A DNA stretch of 64,000 nucleotides from Sindora glabra (taxonomy: Eukaryota > Streptophyta > Magnoliopsida > Fabales > Fabaceae): assembly GCA_020226215.1 (NCBI GenBank), contig CM035233.1, positions 70,546,831-70,610,830 on the forward strand, written 5' to 3'. The notes under the pieces are model-generated. The model saw nothing but the letters and a program-made list of their open reading frames with translations. It searched no databases and was not told the DNA's origin. The position numbers were made by a program, and so were the translations under genes. This document shows, piece after piece, positions 12,714 to 23,911 of this stretch. The stretch's first letter is position 1. Each line of letters opens with the position of its first letter.

Positions 12714-13435
12714 ATGGTCCGATCAGATATAGAAGCTAGAGTAGAGTCTTTGGAGAAGAAATTTGAAGAATGGAGGCGAAATCTTGTAGAAGAGCAAGAA
12801 GTGAGGGATATAAGACAGGAATTGAGCAATGCTAGATTGAAAAGAGTTGAAGAGCTGTTGGAAGCTTTGGTGAATCAATCAAACAGGGGACCAACTCCAA
12901 AGTCATCAACAAATGTTAGAGGAAGAAAGGAAAATGGCCTGAAAAAAAGAAATGGTAGAGAGGAGAAATGGGGAAACTTCAAAAAATTATTGGAGAAAGT
13001 TGGAAATTCCCTTGTTTGCAAGAGAAGATGCCTACAAATGGGTGAGCCGATTGAAAAAATATTTTTAATTAAAGTAGTAAATGAAACAAAGAGGTTGAAA
13101 GCTATCTTAGTAGTTATGGAAGGTAAAGCTCTCAGTTGGTATCAATTATGGGAAGCCAATTCGCCAAATCCCACATAAGAAGGCTTTAAAATAGTAGTAA
13201 TAAGGCATTTTCAACCTTCTATGATGCAAATCCCTATGAACTGTTATTGGGACTAAAACAAACTACTATAGTGGAATATTTTAAGGAGAAATTTGAAATA
13301 TATACAGGTCCTTTAAGGGGGATAGATCTAGAATACCTCAAGGGCATTTTCCTAAATGAGCTTAGAGAGGAGATTAAGGTTGAGCTCAAATTGCACCTAG
13401 CAACAACCTTAGATGACATGATGAATATTGGTTAA
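12714..13435 (+). pseudogene. Degenerate gag of the Ty3/gypsy element
   Basis: An open frame at 12714-13178 starts with a charged, coiled-coil-like segment (VESLEKKFEEWRR) and ends in GKALSWYQLWEAN, which fits the retrotransposon gag domain (family consensus roughly G-A-W-W). After a stop and a frameshift the domain continues at 13247-13435 with VEYFKEKFE and YLKGIFLNELREEI. The interruption makes it non-functional. No intact zinc knuckle was found in the following, stop-rich 13440-13860. Confidence 0.75.
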
Positions 13436-13859
13436 ATGATAAATAAAAAAATTAGGCTCTATCTAGAGGTGGGGTGGTAATGCAAAATTTTAGCAAACCA
13501 GAGTTTAAGGGATTGCTAACAGCTAGAACAGTTTCTTATGAGGTAGGAAGCAGAAGGAATTCTTAAGTAGGATTATCAAGTGGAAATAGAAAATTTAAAT
13601 CTACTAGCAACAGACTCATTGGAATAGAAAAAAAAATTGGGTAAGAGGATTTAAAAAGTTGTCTGATGCTGAACTATAAGAGAAAATGAAAAAGGGCTAT
13701 GTTTTAGACGTGATAAGAAGTTTAGCCTGGATCACATATGCAAGAACAAGCAATTTAGGGTAATGTTAGTGAATGAACAAAGCGATGAGGAGGAAATAAA
13801 TAAATAAATAAGAAACTTGAGGAATTCTGGAATAGTAAGAGGGCGGCTATAAGGTCTTG

Positions 13860-14280
13860 TAGCTTTCCTTAAACTCAATGGCAGGTTTCACTTCCAAAAA
13901 ATCCTAGAAGTTATGGTGCACTTTAGAGAAAAAAAAAGGTAATTATTTTTGATTGATTGTGGAGTCTTCAATAAGTTTATATCCAAGGAGTTGGCAATGA
14001 AACTCTAATTACCTATAGTGAAAACACCCACTTACTTAGTAGAAGTAGGGGATAGACGTAAGGTGGAATGTTAAGGCATGTGCAAGGGCTTAACCTTGCA
14101 ATTACAGAATATGGTAGTCTAATAGAATTTCTACTTATTCAACTTAAGAGGTGATGAAATGGTCTTAGGCCTGGAATGGCTAGCTAGACTAGGGGAAATA
14201 AGGGATGATTTTAGGAAATTATTGCTATAAGTAAAAGTAGGAGAAAAAATACAAGAGATAAAGGGAGATCTAACACTGTC
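13860..14280 (+). pseudogene. Aspartic protease remnant of the Ty3/gypsy element
   Basis: Fragments in one frame read FLIDCGVFNKFISKELA, a decayed form of the DSGA-type active-site region, and then EMVLGLEWLARLGEI, the flap/terminal motif common in plant Ty3/gypsy proteases. Several in-frame stops interrupt it. The usual D-S/T-G triplet reads D-C-G here, consistent with loss of function. Confidence 0.65.
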
Positions 14281-14317
14281 CAGGACTTAAATCTCCATTA
14301 AATCATTAGAGAAATCC

Positions 14318-15300
14318 TTGAAAAGTGAAGGGCAGGGTTTTTTGCTGGAATATAAAATGATAACAGAGATAATAGAGGATATCAAACCAGCTCCAATAAT
14401 AGTGGAAACTATCTTGAATGAATTCATTGATGTATTCCAAGAACCCCAAGGGTTAACACTAAGCCAGAACCATAATCATGCCATCAACTTGAAAGGAGGA
14501 GCAACCATTCCTAACATCAGACCTTACAAGTATCCTTACTATCAGAAATCAGAAATAGAGATGCTAGTAAATGAGATGTTAAAAGCTAGTATTATTAGAC
14601 CTAGTATTACCTTATATTTTAACCCTATTATTCTAATTAAAAGGAAAGTTGGAAGATGGTAATTCTATATGTATACAGGGCTCTTAACAAGATCACAGTG
14701 GCCAACAAATTCCCTATTCTTGTCATAGATGAATTGCTGGATGAACTGGGAGGTGCTGTTGTATTTTCTAAAATTAACTTGAAATCTGGTTACCACCAGA
14801 TTCGCATAAAGGAGGGAGATATTGAAAAAATAACCTTTCACACTCATGGAGGACATTATAAGTTTTTAGTCATGACATTTGGTTTGACTAATGCACCATT
14901 TACATTTCAATCATTAATGAATGAAATATTAAAGCCTTACTTGAGAAAATTTGTTCTAATCTTCTTTGATGATATCTTAATCTATAGCCTTAATGATGAA
15001 GGCTATTTAGCACATTTAAGGGTTGTTTTATAGACACTCAAGGAATATGCTCTGTTTGTTAACAAAAAAAAATGCACATTTGGCCAGCTTAGTTAGAATA
15101 CTTGGGTCATATCATTTCAATAGAAGTAGCAGCAGCTGACTCCAAGAAGATAGAAACCATGTGGTTATGGTTAATTCCAAAAGATGTAAAAGGATTGAGG
15201 GGATTTCTGGGAATAGCTGGATACTACAGGCATTTTGTAAAAAATTATAGCGAAATTGCTAAACCTCTAACCTAATTATTAAAAAAAGATAGTTTCAGGT
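14318..15300 (+). pseudogene. Reverse transcriptase remnant of the Ty3/gypsy element
   Basis: Two open stretches, 14318-14662 and 14656-15033, cover the fingers and palm: RALN, FSKINLKSGYHQIRI, MTFGLTNAPFTFQ and FFDDILIYS (the Y/F-x-DD catalytic box, near 14960-14986). A later fragment holds the LRGFLGIAGYYRHFVKNY motif at the RT connection (about 15190-15245). Stops at about 15033 and 15275 and a frameshift near 14660 break it. The aspartate pair is intact although the gene is not. Confidence 0.88.
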
Positions 15301-15392
15301 GGAGTGAAGAGGCCCAAACAACATTTGAAAATTGAAGACCACAATGACTCTACTTCCAGTGCTGGCAGTCCTAAACTTTTTTAAACCATTTA

Positions 15393-15738
15393 TGATGGAA
15401 ATAGATGCTTCTAACAAAAGGATAGGTGCAATTTTACTATAAGAAGGCAAACCATTAGCCTTCTTAAGCTAAGGGTTGTCTGATAAGGCTCAAAATAAAT
15501 TTGTTTATGAAAGGGAATTAATGGTTGTGGTAATGACAGTTTAAAAGTGGAGACACTACTTAATGGGGTGGCACTTTTTTATAAGAACATATCAACGAAG
15601 TCTGAAGTATTTTAATGAACAACGCCTACTAAGTGAAGAACAATTCAAATGGGCCTCTAAATTGATTGGCTTTGATTTTGAAATTTAATATGAAGCAAGA
15701 AAGGATAATTGAGCAGTAGATGCCCTCTCCAGAAAAAT
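15393..15738 (+). pseudogene. RNase H remnant of the Ty3/gypsy element
   Basis: In-frame blocks separated by stops read FMMEIDASNKRIGAIL (first catalytic Asp), KFVYERELMVVVM (catalytic Glu region) and AVDALSRKM, the usual end of RNase H in plant Ty3/gypsy polyproteins. Four or more stop codons lie between these blocks. Confidence 0.82.
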
Positions 15739-16695
15739 GACCTTTGCAGCTGTGATAATGCTAAAATGTCATAATTTAGAAAATTGGGTAGAGGAAGCAC
15801 ATAAGGATGAGAAACTAAGTGGTATTATACGAGATCTATTAATTGATGCTAGCTCACATCCGAGGTACCATCTTCAAGGAAATAGACTTTTCTTTAAAGG
15901 GAAACTAGTTCTATCAAAAATCACTCCTCAAATTCTAGTCCTTATGGTAGAATTTCACAGCTTTCCACTGGGTGGCCACTTAGGTTACTTTAGAACTTAT
16001 AAAAGACTAGTAGCTGTGGTATATTGGGAAGGAATGAAGCATGATGTTCAACAATTTGTCACTGCCTGTGATACTTGCTAACATAACAAGTATGAAACTT
16101 TGACATTAGTTGGACTTTTACAGCCTCTGCCGATTCCATAACATATCTGGATTGAAATCTCAATGGATTTTATTGGAGGGCTACCTAGAGTTAAAGGCAA
16201 AGATACCATTATGGTAGTAGTAGATAAATTCACTAAATATGCCCATTTTATAGCACTCAGCCATCCTTTTATAGCCAAAGATGTTGCTATAGTATTTTTG
16301 AAGGAGGCAGTAATGCTTCATGGATTCCCTACATCCATCATCTCTGATAGAGATCAAATTTTTTTCATTAAATTTTGGAGGGAACTCTTCCAATTGGCAA
16401 GTACCAAATTGAAATTCATCTTAGCATACCATCCTCAAATTGATGGTTAAACAGAGCTGGTTAATTGCTATTTGGAGACTTATCTATAATGTTTAATAAG
16501 GACTAAACCCAAGCAATGGTCAGAATGGTTAAACTGGGTAGAATTCTAGTTCAACACAAATTACAATAGTACCACAAAAATGAATCCCTTCAAGGCTCTT
16601 TATAGTCATAATCCTCCTATACTTTTAAAGGGAATCACTATTCCTTCTACAGTAGAAGGAGTCAATAAGCTCATTGTAGAAAGGAAAAACATGAA
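15737..16695 (+). pseudogene. Integrase remnant of the Ty3/gypsy element, truncated at its C-terminus
   Basis: The zinc-binding HHCC region is visible (GGHLGYFRTYKR ... CDTC, ending at 16078). It is followed by the core: MDFIGGLPR with the first Asp, IISDRD with the second, and TELVN with the Glu after an in-frame stop at 16448. The C-terminal NPFKALYSHNPPILL motif follows. Plus-strand homology stops near 16695, where an inverted fragment of another element begins. The downstream integrase tail and any chromodomain are absent. Confidence 0.88.
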
Positions 16696-16982
16696 ATCAA
16701 CACTTGTTTATTCACTTTTAACTCCCTATTTTCATTCAGCAATTGTAGCTTGTAAGGAATAGGATGCTGTAGAGTGGGTAAACTCAACTTTTTAACTAAG
16801 GTAGTGCTAGTCTTATTAGCGCAACTCCTACTATCAATGATAACTTGGCAAGCCTTTCCTTGGATGCTGCACTTTGTATGGAAAAGATTTTCTTTTTGAT
16901 TTTCACTCTTTTTCTTTATTTGCACATTTAAGGCTCTCTTATTCACTAATGTACTTCCATAAAAAGGATCCTTATTATTCAC
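16690..16982 (-). pseudogene. Aspartic protease fragment of the inverted element
   Basis: The minus frame reads CSIQGKACQVIIDSRSCANKTS and then LNENRELKVNKQVLISCF, the retropepsin-like pattern of plant Ty3/gypsy elements. The usual active-site DSGS/DGGS is D-S-R-S here. The similarity stops at LISCF, where the sequence becomes the antisense of the neighbouring integrase, marking the junction. Confidence 0.75.
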
Positions 16983-17057
16983 ATTATATTTATCGGATGA
17001 AGTAGCTTATTCTTTTTCACTTGTAGAGTCTTTGATCACCATAAGCCTTTTGTTTGG

Positions 17058-17099
17058 ACAATTACTAGTAATATGACCTCTTCCTAAGCATTTGAAACA
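17058..17099 (-). pseudogene. gag CCHC zinc knuckle of the inverted element
   Basis: The minus strand encodes C-F-K-C-L-G-R-G-H-I-T-S-N-C, a perfect CX2CX4HX4C nucleic-acid-binding knuckle. It lies between the gag domain (17407-17931) and the protease fragment, the expected place. A stop codon lies just upstream in the same frame. Confidence 0.85.
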
Positions 17100-17406
17100 T
17101 TATGTTGGAATGTTTTTTATTCTTCTCTATTTTATTTTTTCCCTAAGAAAATTTGTCTTTTGATTTTGAAGAGAAATCAAATTTGAACTTACTTCTTCTT
17201 TCTTTCTTCTTATCACTCTTTTTGTCTCAAAGCTTCCATGGAGAGCTTGATTGTGAATTATATTTAGATGAGTTCCTTCTTTTAGGCTGCCTTTTCACTT
17301 TCATAGCTAAGTGTACTAACTCTTTCAAGGATGTATAGTGTTGTAACTCCACCATATTAGCAATGTCTCTATTCAATCCATGAAGAAATATAGCCTTCGT
17401 TACTTC

Positions 17407-17931
17407 TTAACTTTCCTCCATATTAGCTCTAGTCATAATGATTTCTATTTTCTTGTGATAATCTTCAACACTCTTGGGTCCTTGAATAAGATTTTGTAAT
17501 TTTTGGTGCAAATCCCTTTGGTAATAACTAGGGACAAATCTTCTTTTCATGATAAACTTCAAGTCTTCCCAAGTTGTAATAGGTCTCTCCTGCTCTCTCT
17601 TTACATCTATCATCAATTCATCTCACCAAGCAATGAAATAATAAGAGAATTTCATAATAACAAGCTTCACTTTCTTTTCCTCCGAATAATTATGATAATC
17701 GAATATCAATTCTTTCTTCTTTTCCCACTCAAAGTAAGCTTCTGGATCATTTCTTTCTTGGAATGATCGGATTTTCATCTTAATGCTGTCAAGATTGGTA
17801 TTTACTCTTCCTTTTGGCCTATCTCCTTCTCTTTTAACATGCCTCATTTCACCTCTTTTTCCCTCTCCTTTATTTGAGCTATCTGATCTCTCATTTCCGT
17901 CGTCAAAGTTTTCAACTCCTTTATCTTTCAT
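17407..17931 (-). pseudogene. gag domain of the inverted element
   Basis: Two minus-strand open stretches, 17623-17931 and 17407-17616, are separated by one stop. They contain FQERNDPEAYFEWEKKKELI and then ITTWEDLKFIMKRRFVPSYY, RDLHQKLQNLIQGPKSVEDY and HKKIEIIMTRANMEES. This is the Retrotrans_gag pattern of plant Ty3/gypsy elements. The knuckle at 17058-17099 follows downstream. Confidence 0.85.
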
Positions 17932-19368
17932 ATACCTATCATTTTATCTTCTTTCTCCTTCCATCCTTCTAATCCTTTCATTTATGTCAGCAAATTGCAC
18001 ATTCAATCTTTCAAAGTGTTGAAATATAGCTCTTATAATGAAATCTAGATTTTTAGGTTGGTCTGTAGAGATATTACTTATACCTATCATCCTTAATGCT
18101 TAAACATGCAAGAAAGGTTAAATAAAATAAAGAAAGGACCTTATAAGACCACACTTCTCACTTAATTTAGTGGCATTTATACTTGTTTTTGCACTTTAAT
18201 TTAAGCTTTTACTCTCAAATAAGCTCACACACTCTTACCTTTTCTTCTCTTATGGTTCTTTTGGAATTGAAATGATACAACTAGCAGAAATTCAATAATT
18301 GCTACTATCACTATCTCAAATTGAATGTTAACACAAAGTGATAACACAATAACATCATTGCAATATAGAATTAATACAATTGGACTTCAAGAAAGGAAAC
18401 AACAAGGGCTTAATCATACAAAATAATGAAAAGGAGCAATAAAAAAGAAAAAAGATAGGAAATGCTAATTTGAGAACTCAAGAAATTGAAAGAGACAATG
18501 AACAATTAATTTCAAAATGAGAAGTTCAAGGGTGATTAGAGCATACCAAGAACCAACAATGATTAAAAGTAAACAACTTCTTTTCTTTTGAATGTGTTTT
18601 AATTTGTATTCAATAATTCAACATTTTATTTTTCTTGCCTTTTGATTCACTAACTTGGCTTTTCACCTTTGTTTCTTGCTATTTTTTTTCTTGTCACATG
18701 TTTTTGTTTTGTAACTCAATACAGATAGTACTAATCTTCATATTGTTCTTACACCTTCTTTTCTTTTCACTTCAAATAGTAATTCACCATTTAACCCTAG
18801 TTTTATTGATTACAAGGCTATCACATAATTCAAACTTGGTGCTCTTTACTTTGCTTTAATCAATTACTATATTCAATTATAACACTTTGATATTGTGCTA
18901 TTAGAATATAGAAATTGGTTATTGCAAGCTAAACTTTTTCACTTTGAACTTTTAACAAATATATTCAATGCACCTTTCTTTCACTATACCAGCAGAAATA
19001 TTTGGACCAAATTTTGCACTAAACAATAGGAAACAACACAAAACAAAGAAAATGACTAAGTATCAAAATAAATTTAGACTTACAATTGACTTAGACAACT
19101 TATAAAACACATAGAAGGCAGAAATGAAGAGCAATTTAGATTTGATAGAAAATTGAATTAAAACACATGAATTTAAGACAAACCAAATTTGAAATGAAAT
19201 AAATAATAAAAATAAAATCAGAAAGTGGTAGAAATGAAGAATTATGATATAAATAGGGGTGAATAGTAGCATGAACAGTGCGTAAATAGTATGAGAACAG
19301 TGCGCGAAAAAAGCACATGAGCAATAGCTAAAATTTGAAAAGAAATTAAACCTAAATTTAGGAACCTT

Positions 19369-19381
19369 GCTCTGAATACCA
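19369..19381 (-). other. Primer-binding site of the inverted element
   Basis: Plus-strand GCTCTGAATACCA equals the reverse complement of the tRNA-Met primer site TGGTATCAGAGC except for one extra A. An LTR-like TG edge begins three bases to the right at 19384. This fixes the minus orientation of the fragment. Confidence 0.8.
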
Positions 19382-19554
19382 AATGATGTGAAATTATGTA
19401 AGATCTATCCCAAATTAGATGTAATCAAAGAGAAAAAAATGAATGATATTCTCACCATGCTTCAAAAAAGAGAAAAAAAATTGAAAGCAATAAGAAATAT
19501 ATTTGACGCCACAAGTAATTGCTATTAAAATAACAGTTACTAAATTTCCACCCA

Positions 19555-19814
19555 AAAATAATAGAATTCAGTTACTGTTAGAGCAACAGAATTAGGTAGT
19601 ATAAAAGAAGGAGGGCACTAGAGTTAAGGGAAAAAGAAAAGCAGAGGAAAGGAGAGAAGGGAGAGGTCCAGATCCCTCAAATACCTAGAGTATGACAGCA
19701 CCCCATTAAACTACCTTCCCAAGCAGTAGGCTTGTTACTGGTCAGGGGACTTTTCTTGGCAATAAAGATTCTATCTCTTTTAGTTTTTCTTCTAAAATTC
19801 TGATTAGACTAATA
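19555..19814 (+). repeat. 3' LTR remnant of the Ty3/gypsy element
   Basis: The sequence is homologous to 12388-12655 and ends ACTAATA where the 5' LTR ends ACTAACA. The first ~155 bp of the LTR are missing. A short deletion relative to the 5' copy removes part of the GGTTGGGGATTACTGC region. The target duplication GATTG follows at 19815-19819. Confidence 0.88.
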
Positions 19815-19919
19815 GATTGCTTGACACATCCCTCATATAGCATTGGATAAATTGTATCTAAATTAATTATAGCTTATTCAATCTTAGCCCTCGAACATAA
19901 ACTAGGCTTTGATACTTTT

Positions 19920-21074
19920 TGTCATGGGGTGGTAGCTTTCTAGGTAAAATAGCATGGCACATGCTTACTACTCTTGGCAAATATGCTAGCCCTCCCATTA
20001 AATTATGGCATGCTTAGTAAAGATAATAGAACTCATAAGTTTGTAAGCTATAATCGAATGTTGTTAAAATACTTATGTATACTAATTTGTAAGATCACCT
20101 TATACATGAAGTCTTCAAGCATAACTAGCTAAAAGGGACAAGTGAATAGGTGGAGGGACACTCTATCACTTAATATATGTCTTATTTCATAATTTTGTGT
20201 ATGTAAGAAATGACCACAAGTCAACATATTCGACTCTCTAGCTCAATGCCTATGCACTCTACTAACCTTTTTTATTAGGGATGACAATTTAGGTTGGTTG
20301 GTTGGGTTTAGGTTAGGTTAAGGTATGGTTTCAATATATTTATGCTCAACTTAAATATAACCTGTTTAATAAACTAATCAACATAACCTGTTTAATAAAC
20401 TAGTCAACATAACATGACTCGTTTTATTAAATGAACTAACCTAACCTGACCGGTAAAACCCAAAATATTAATGATATGCTTTTATAGTAACAACACAATC
20501 TGTTTAACCTAAGTTGAATTTGTTTACTACCTCATTTATATTATTTTTTATTTTATATAAATTAATGATTAATAAATTTATATATTATATAATTTATTAT
20601 TACGGGTTATACAGGTTGAGTTAACCCAATTAATAACTCATATAACTTAAATGGGTTATACGGGTTAACCCGAACTTCATATGAAATTTATTCAAATCAG
20701 ATGGGTTAACTTATTTATGAATCAAAACCAACTAAACCTAACCTTAACCTATATAACTTATGTCGTGTTTGTGTTGTGTCATTATAAGCCTTTTTCTTAA
20801 AGTTTTGGATGTTCATTTCACATAAAATATACCAACATAAAGATAAAAATATGAGAATTATATATATAAGCTTCTTGAAGTCCTCAAAATTCTCAAATTA
20901 TATTAAAATTATCAAAATACCCTCAAATTTGAAAAAATTAGAAAAATAGTACATGAGCTTGATTGATCTCAAACTTCAACCATAAGTCCTTCACAACATG
21001 TTAAATTTTGTTACCAAGTCTTATCTCTCAAATCATGTTTGCTTATCAAATTCTTAGAATGGGCAACTTGTGAT
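19920..21074 (-). repeat. Right LTR (5' LTR) of the outer element, with an insertion
   Basis: Homologous to 9275-10248. Two parts, 19920-20275 and 20781-21074, are separated by a foreign segment (20276-20780). Only one copy of the unit that is duplicated in the left LTR is present. The outer element's primer site lies directly left of it at 19906-19917. Confidence 0.75.
20276..20780. mobile_element. Dispersed AT-rich insertion inside the right LTR
   Basis: This 505-bp block is absent from the left LTR. It starts TAGGGATGACAATTTAGG and ends GTGTTTGTGTTGTGTC, ends I associate with a common plant nonautonomous repeat. It has many GGTTAACC-type words, a tandem AACCTGTTTAATAAACTA pair near 20360-20410, and no coding capacity. 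Terminal inverted repeats are not complete and target duplications are not clear, so the family is unassigned. Confidence 0.6.
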
Positions 21075-23871
21075 CCTAATTAAAGCAGTAAGTAATTAAG
21101 GGAAAGGTTTAGCCTTTTTTTTTACAATAACTATAATACAATAATATCATCTCTATAATTGTAATTATGTATTGTTATTTATGATTGTGTCTTAGTAATA
21201 AATTTTCTTTACAAAACTACATAACACTTATATAATGTTTAAAGTTGAAATGTTTATCACTGGGATTAGAGTAAGTTATAGTATTTATTATTTGAATTTT
21301 TGTATCTTAAATATTAAGGCTATCATTTACATATACATAGTTGATGATGATTACCAATTTCAAAGGCTTAACGAGTGTCATACTCTAAAGAGTTACACCT
21401 TTTGTTGTAAGTTTAAGGACTTTAGTACCATGCAAAATTACAGACCTAGGTACTAATAGTAATTGTAATATAATTTAACTATTTAACTTTTAAGATTTGT
21501 GTTAGTGATATTAAAATGAAATAATAATAGGTGCATTAAATAATCTATGATACCACAAGAAAATTAATTAAGTGGGATTTCATAATTTTAAACTAATGTG
21601 ATAAAGGGAAATTAACCATATCATTGAAAATGAATGAATGATACATGAACATAAGGATTTAATATTTAAAAATGAACTTTGCTTATGAACTTCTTAAATT
21701 AATAAGATGTCCTGAACAAGTGTTATTTAATTTACACATGGAATTTGAAGATGAATTCTTTTTAAATAAGAAAATATTGTTACACTAACCATAAATTGAA
21801 AATGTAAAGAGTGTAAATAATTAAGTGATTATAGCACAATTATAAATAAATAGTTTGTCTAAAGTAGTTAATAAATCAGTAAGTGAAAGTATTACACCCA
21901 TTATAATTAAAATATTTTACATGCAAAGTACTTAGTTACTATAATGAAATTTTAAATAGTAATTTTGTGTGGAATAATCGATAAAGGAATAATAAAAGGT
22001 GTTTTAGGATTAGATATAATTAAATGTGAGTGTGTTCTCATTTTGCCCTCAAAGCCTTTCCTTACCTCATTTCAGCCTACTTTTCCTTTTTTTTTTTTTT
22101 GCAAAAGAGGAGAAGCTCTTTTCCACTCCTCCAAGCAAGAAAAGAACTCCCATTCCCTCATTTTCCTAATCGAGTAAGATAATAACTCTTACTTCTTAAT
22201 CTTTACGAGAATTTTATCCTACCTTCTTCTTTAAATTGTGATTTGTTGAAAAAATTCAAAAAATTGGACATTTGAGTTTTAGTTATAGAGAATCGTACCC
22301 TAACTTAAAATTTTTTATTTTTATTGATATGTAAAGACTAGCCAAGCTATGATTTCATTACTTGTTTCCTTTCTTTGCAATTGTGAGTAACATTTAACTT
22401 GATTCTAACTTTGATTACTACTATTTGATATGCTATTGGTTTAAGATTTATATAAAGCACTATATATGAAATTTGATATTAGGATGTTATTTAATATGAA
22501 ATTTATAATGGATTTGAAGAATCTAGTGTTGGAATGGTGGTATTTTGTGATTTGTTGGAGTATACTTGCCAAAAGAATTAGTTTAGGATAAATTTGTGTT
22601 AAATGAACTATAAAAAATATATAGAATTTTGAAGGCACTCTTAATATAATTGATTATAAAGACATGATTTTGTCTCTTCTTTTTTGTAATCAATTACCTT
22701 TGTAAAAATAATGGTATAAGTAATTATATAAATGATTATAAATGTGTGAATTCATCTTTGCTTTCTTATAATCAATTACCCTTTTTATAAATATTGATAT
22801 AATTGATTATTATGGTTTAAGGTTATCTTTGCCTGTCTCTAATTAATTATACCATGTTTATTTTTAATTTAGGCTTATCTCAAGGAACTTAAAAAATTTA
22901 ATCTATTTTATGGTTGTAACAAAAATGTGTGTACATTGGTAAATGTTAAATAAATACTATAAAGCTGTGTAAAAAGGCATAGTGATACTGTAACATATAA
23001 AAATTATGTTGTGGTTTAGTTTTATAGCGTATAAACTTATTTGTCATTTTTATACATGTATTTATATGTCTATATTTTATAGTATTTAATTTTTTTTAGA
23101 TTGACGTGTAAAATGAGACATTAGCTCACATACACACGCACACGCACATATATGTATATATGTATGTATGTTCCTATATGATATTATGGTTATGGTTAGA
23201 AATTTAAGTGCTAAATGAGGCGCTTGTTTATAATATGTTGAATTACGTTATGAATGGGATATGATGATGTCAAGGATAATGATATTCATATTATAGTAAT
23301 ATGCACTGGATTCGTGTGCTTGCTCATGAGGGATAAGACTAATTTAAAAGGAAAAAGATGAGTTTGTGACGAGTAAGGATAATCATAAAAAAATTTAACT
23401 AGTCACAAGAAAAAAGCAGTAAGGATGTAAAGCTATCTATCAAGCTTTGCTTCCCCCTTGTAGTTGAAGTACTCAGCTTGTTGCAACTTCACTTTCATCA
23501 AATGGTTGCTAACCATTTCCCCTTTTCCCAAAAGCTTTGTGAGGATTACTTTAATGGACAATCACCTATTTGCATTGTAACTAATAGATAAAAAAAAATT
23601 ACTAGATTAGACTAGTAGTTGAATGCTCCTTGTTGAAATTTACTTGTTTATTTTGTATTTGTTATTAGATATTATATTCATATTGTGTGAAATTTAGTTT
23701 GAATTCTAATAGATATGTCAATTGAGGTATTTACTTATATTATGTGTTTTGCTTATCCTTTTGAAATGGTTTATAGAGTCAAGTAACCTTAACATGTTTT
23801 TAGTATATGTAAGTTGATGTTATTTATGAGGTATAATGAACCCTTTACATGTTTAAACTCACTCCCCACTA

Positions 23872-23911
<40 letters not shown>

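Larger units (their letters stand above)
16696..19550 (-). mobile_element. Inverted fragment of a second Ty3/gypsy element (LTR edge, primer site, gag, part of protease)
   Basis: On the minus strand the order is LTR edge (19550-19384, plus-strand TGATGTG... to ...TTTCCA), primer site, 5' leader, gag and protease start, ending abruptly near 16696. Reverse transcriptase, RNase H, integrase and a second LTR are missing. It occupies the place of the plus element's integrase end and 3' LTR start. So it is either a truncated nested insertion followed by deletion or the product of recombination between copies. Confidence 0.75.
12233..19814 (+). mobile_element. Ty3/gypsy LTR retrotransposon, plus orientation, degenerate, inserted in the outer element
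   Basis: The 5' LTR is 12233-12655 and begins TGTTAGCAG; the 3' LTR survives only as 19555-19814. A perfect 5-bp duplication GATTG occurs at 12228-12232 and 19815-19819, directly outside the two ends. The domain order gag, protease, reverse transcriptase, RNase H, integrase is that of Ty3/gypsy (Metaviridae) elements. Reading frames are broken many times by stops and frameshifts, so the copy is dead. The end of integrase and the left part of the 3' LTR are missing; an inverted fragment of another element lies in their place. It encodes no cellular function. Confidence 0.9.
9275..21074 (-). mobile_element. Outer LTR retroelement, minus orientation, non-coding as seen, interrupted by a nested element
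   Basis: Two direct repeats flank this block. The left copy, 9275-10248, is the 3' LTR in the element's orientation. The right copy, from 19920, is the 5' LTR. Both begin on the plus strand with TGTCATGRG and stay alignable through GGCACATGCTT, CTTAATATATGTCTTATT and AAGATAAAAATATGA. Just left of the right copy, 19906-19917 reads GCTTTGATACTT, a 9/12 match to the reverse of a tRNA-Met primer site. Just right of the left copy is a pyrimidine run (10249-10263), which is a polypurine tract on the minus strand. These marks set the minus orientation. The interior (10264-12227 plus 19820-19905) encodes nothing I can recognise, so the element may be a large non-autonomous (LARD-like) unit or simply decayed. 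Outer target duplications are not clear. Confidence 0.75.

Noticed and set aside
19384..19550. Complete short (167-bp) LTR of a TRIM element
   Set aside because: TG..CA ends are present, but there is no second copy, and the adjacent gag indicates a larger Ty3/gypsy element; more likely a truncated LTR.
22441..22638. 65-codon minus-strand frame
   Set aside because: No motif; composition artefact of AT-rich intergenic DNA.
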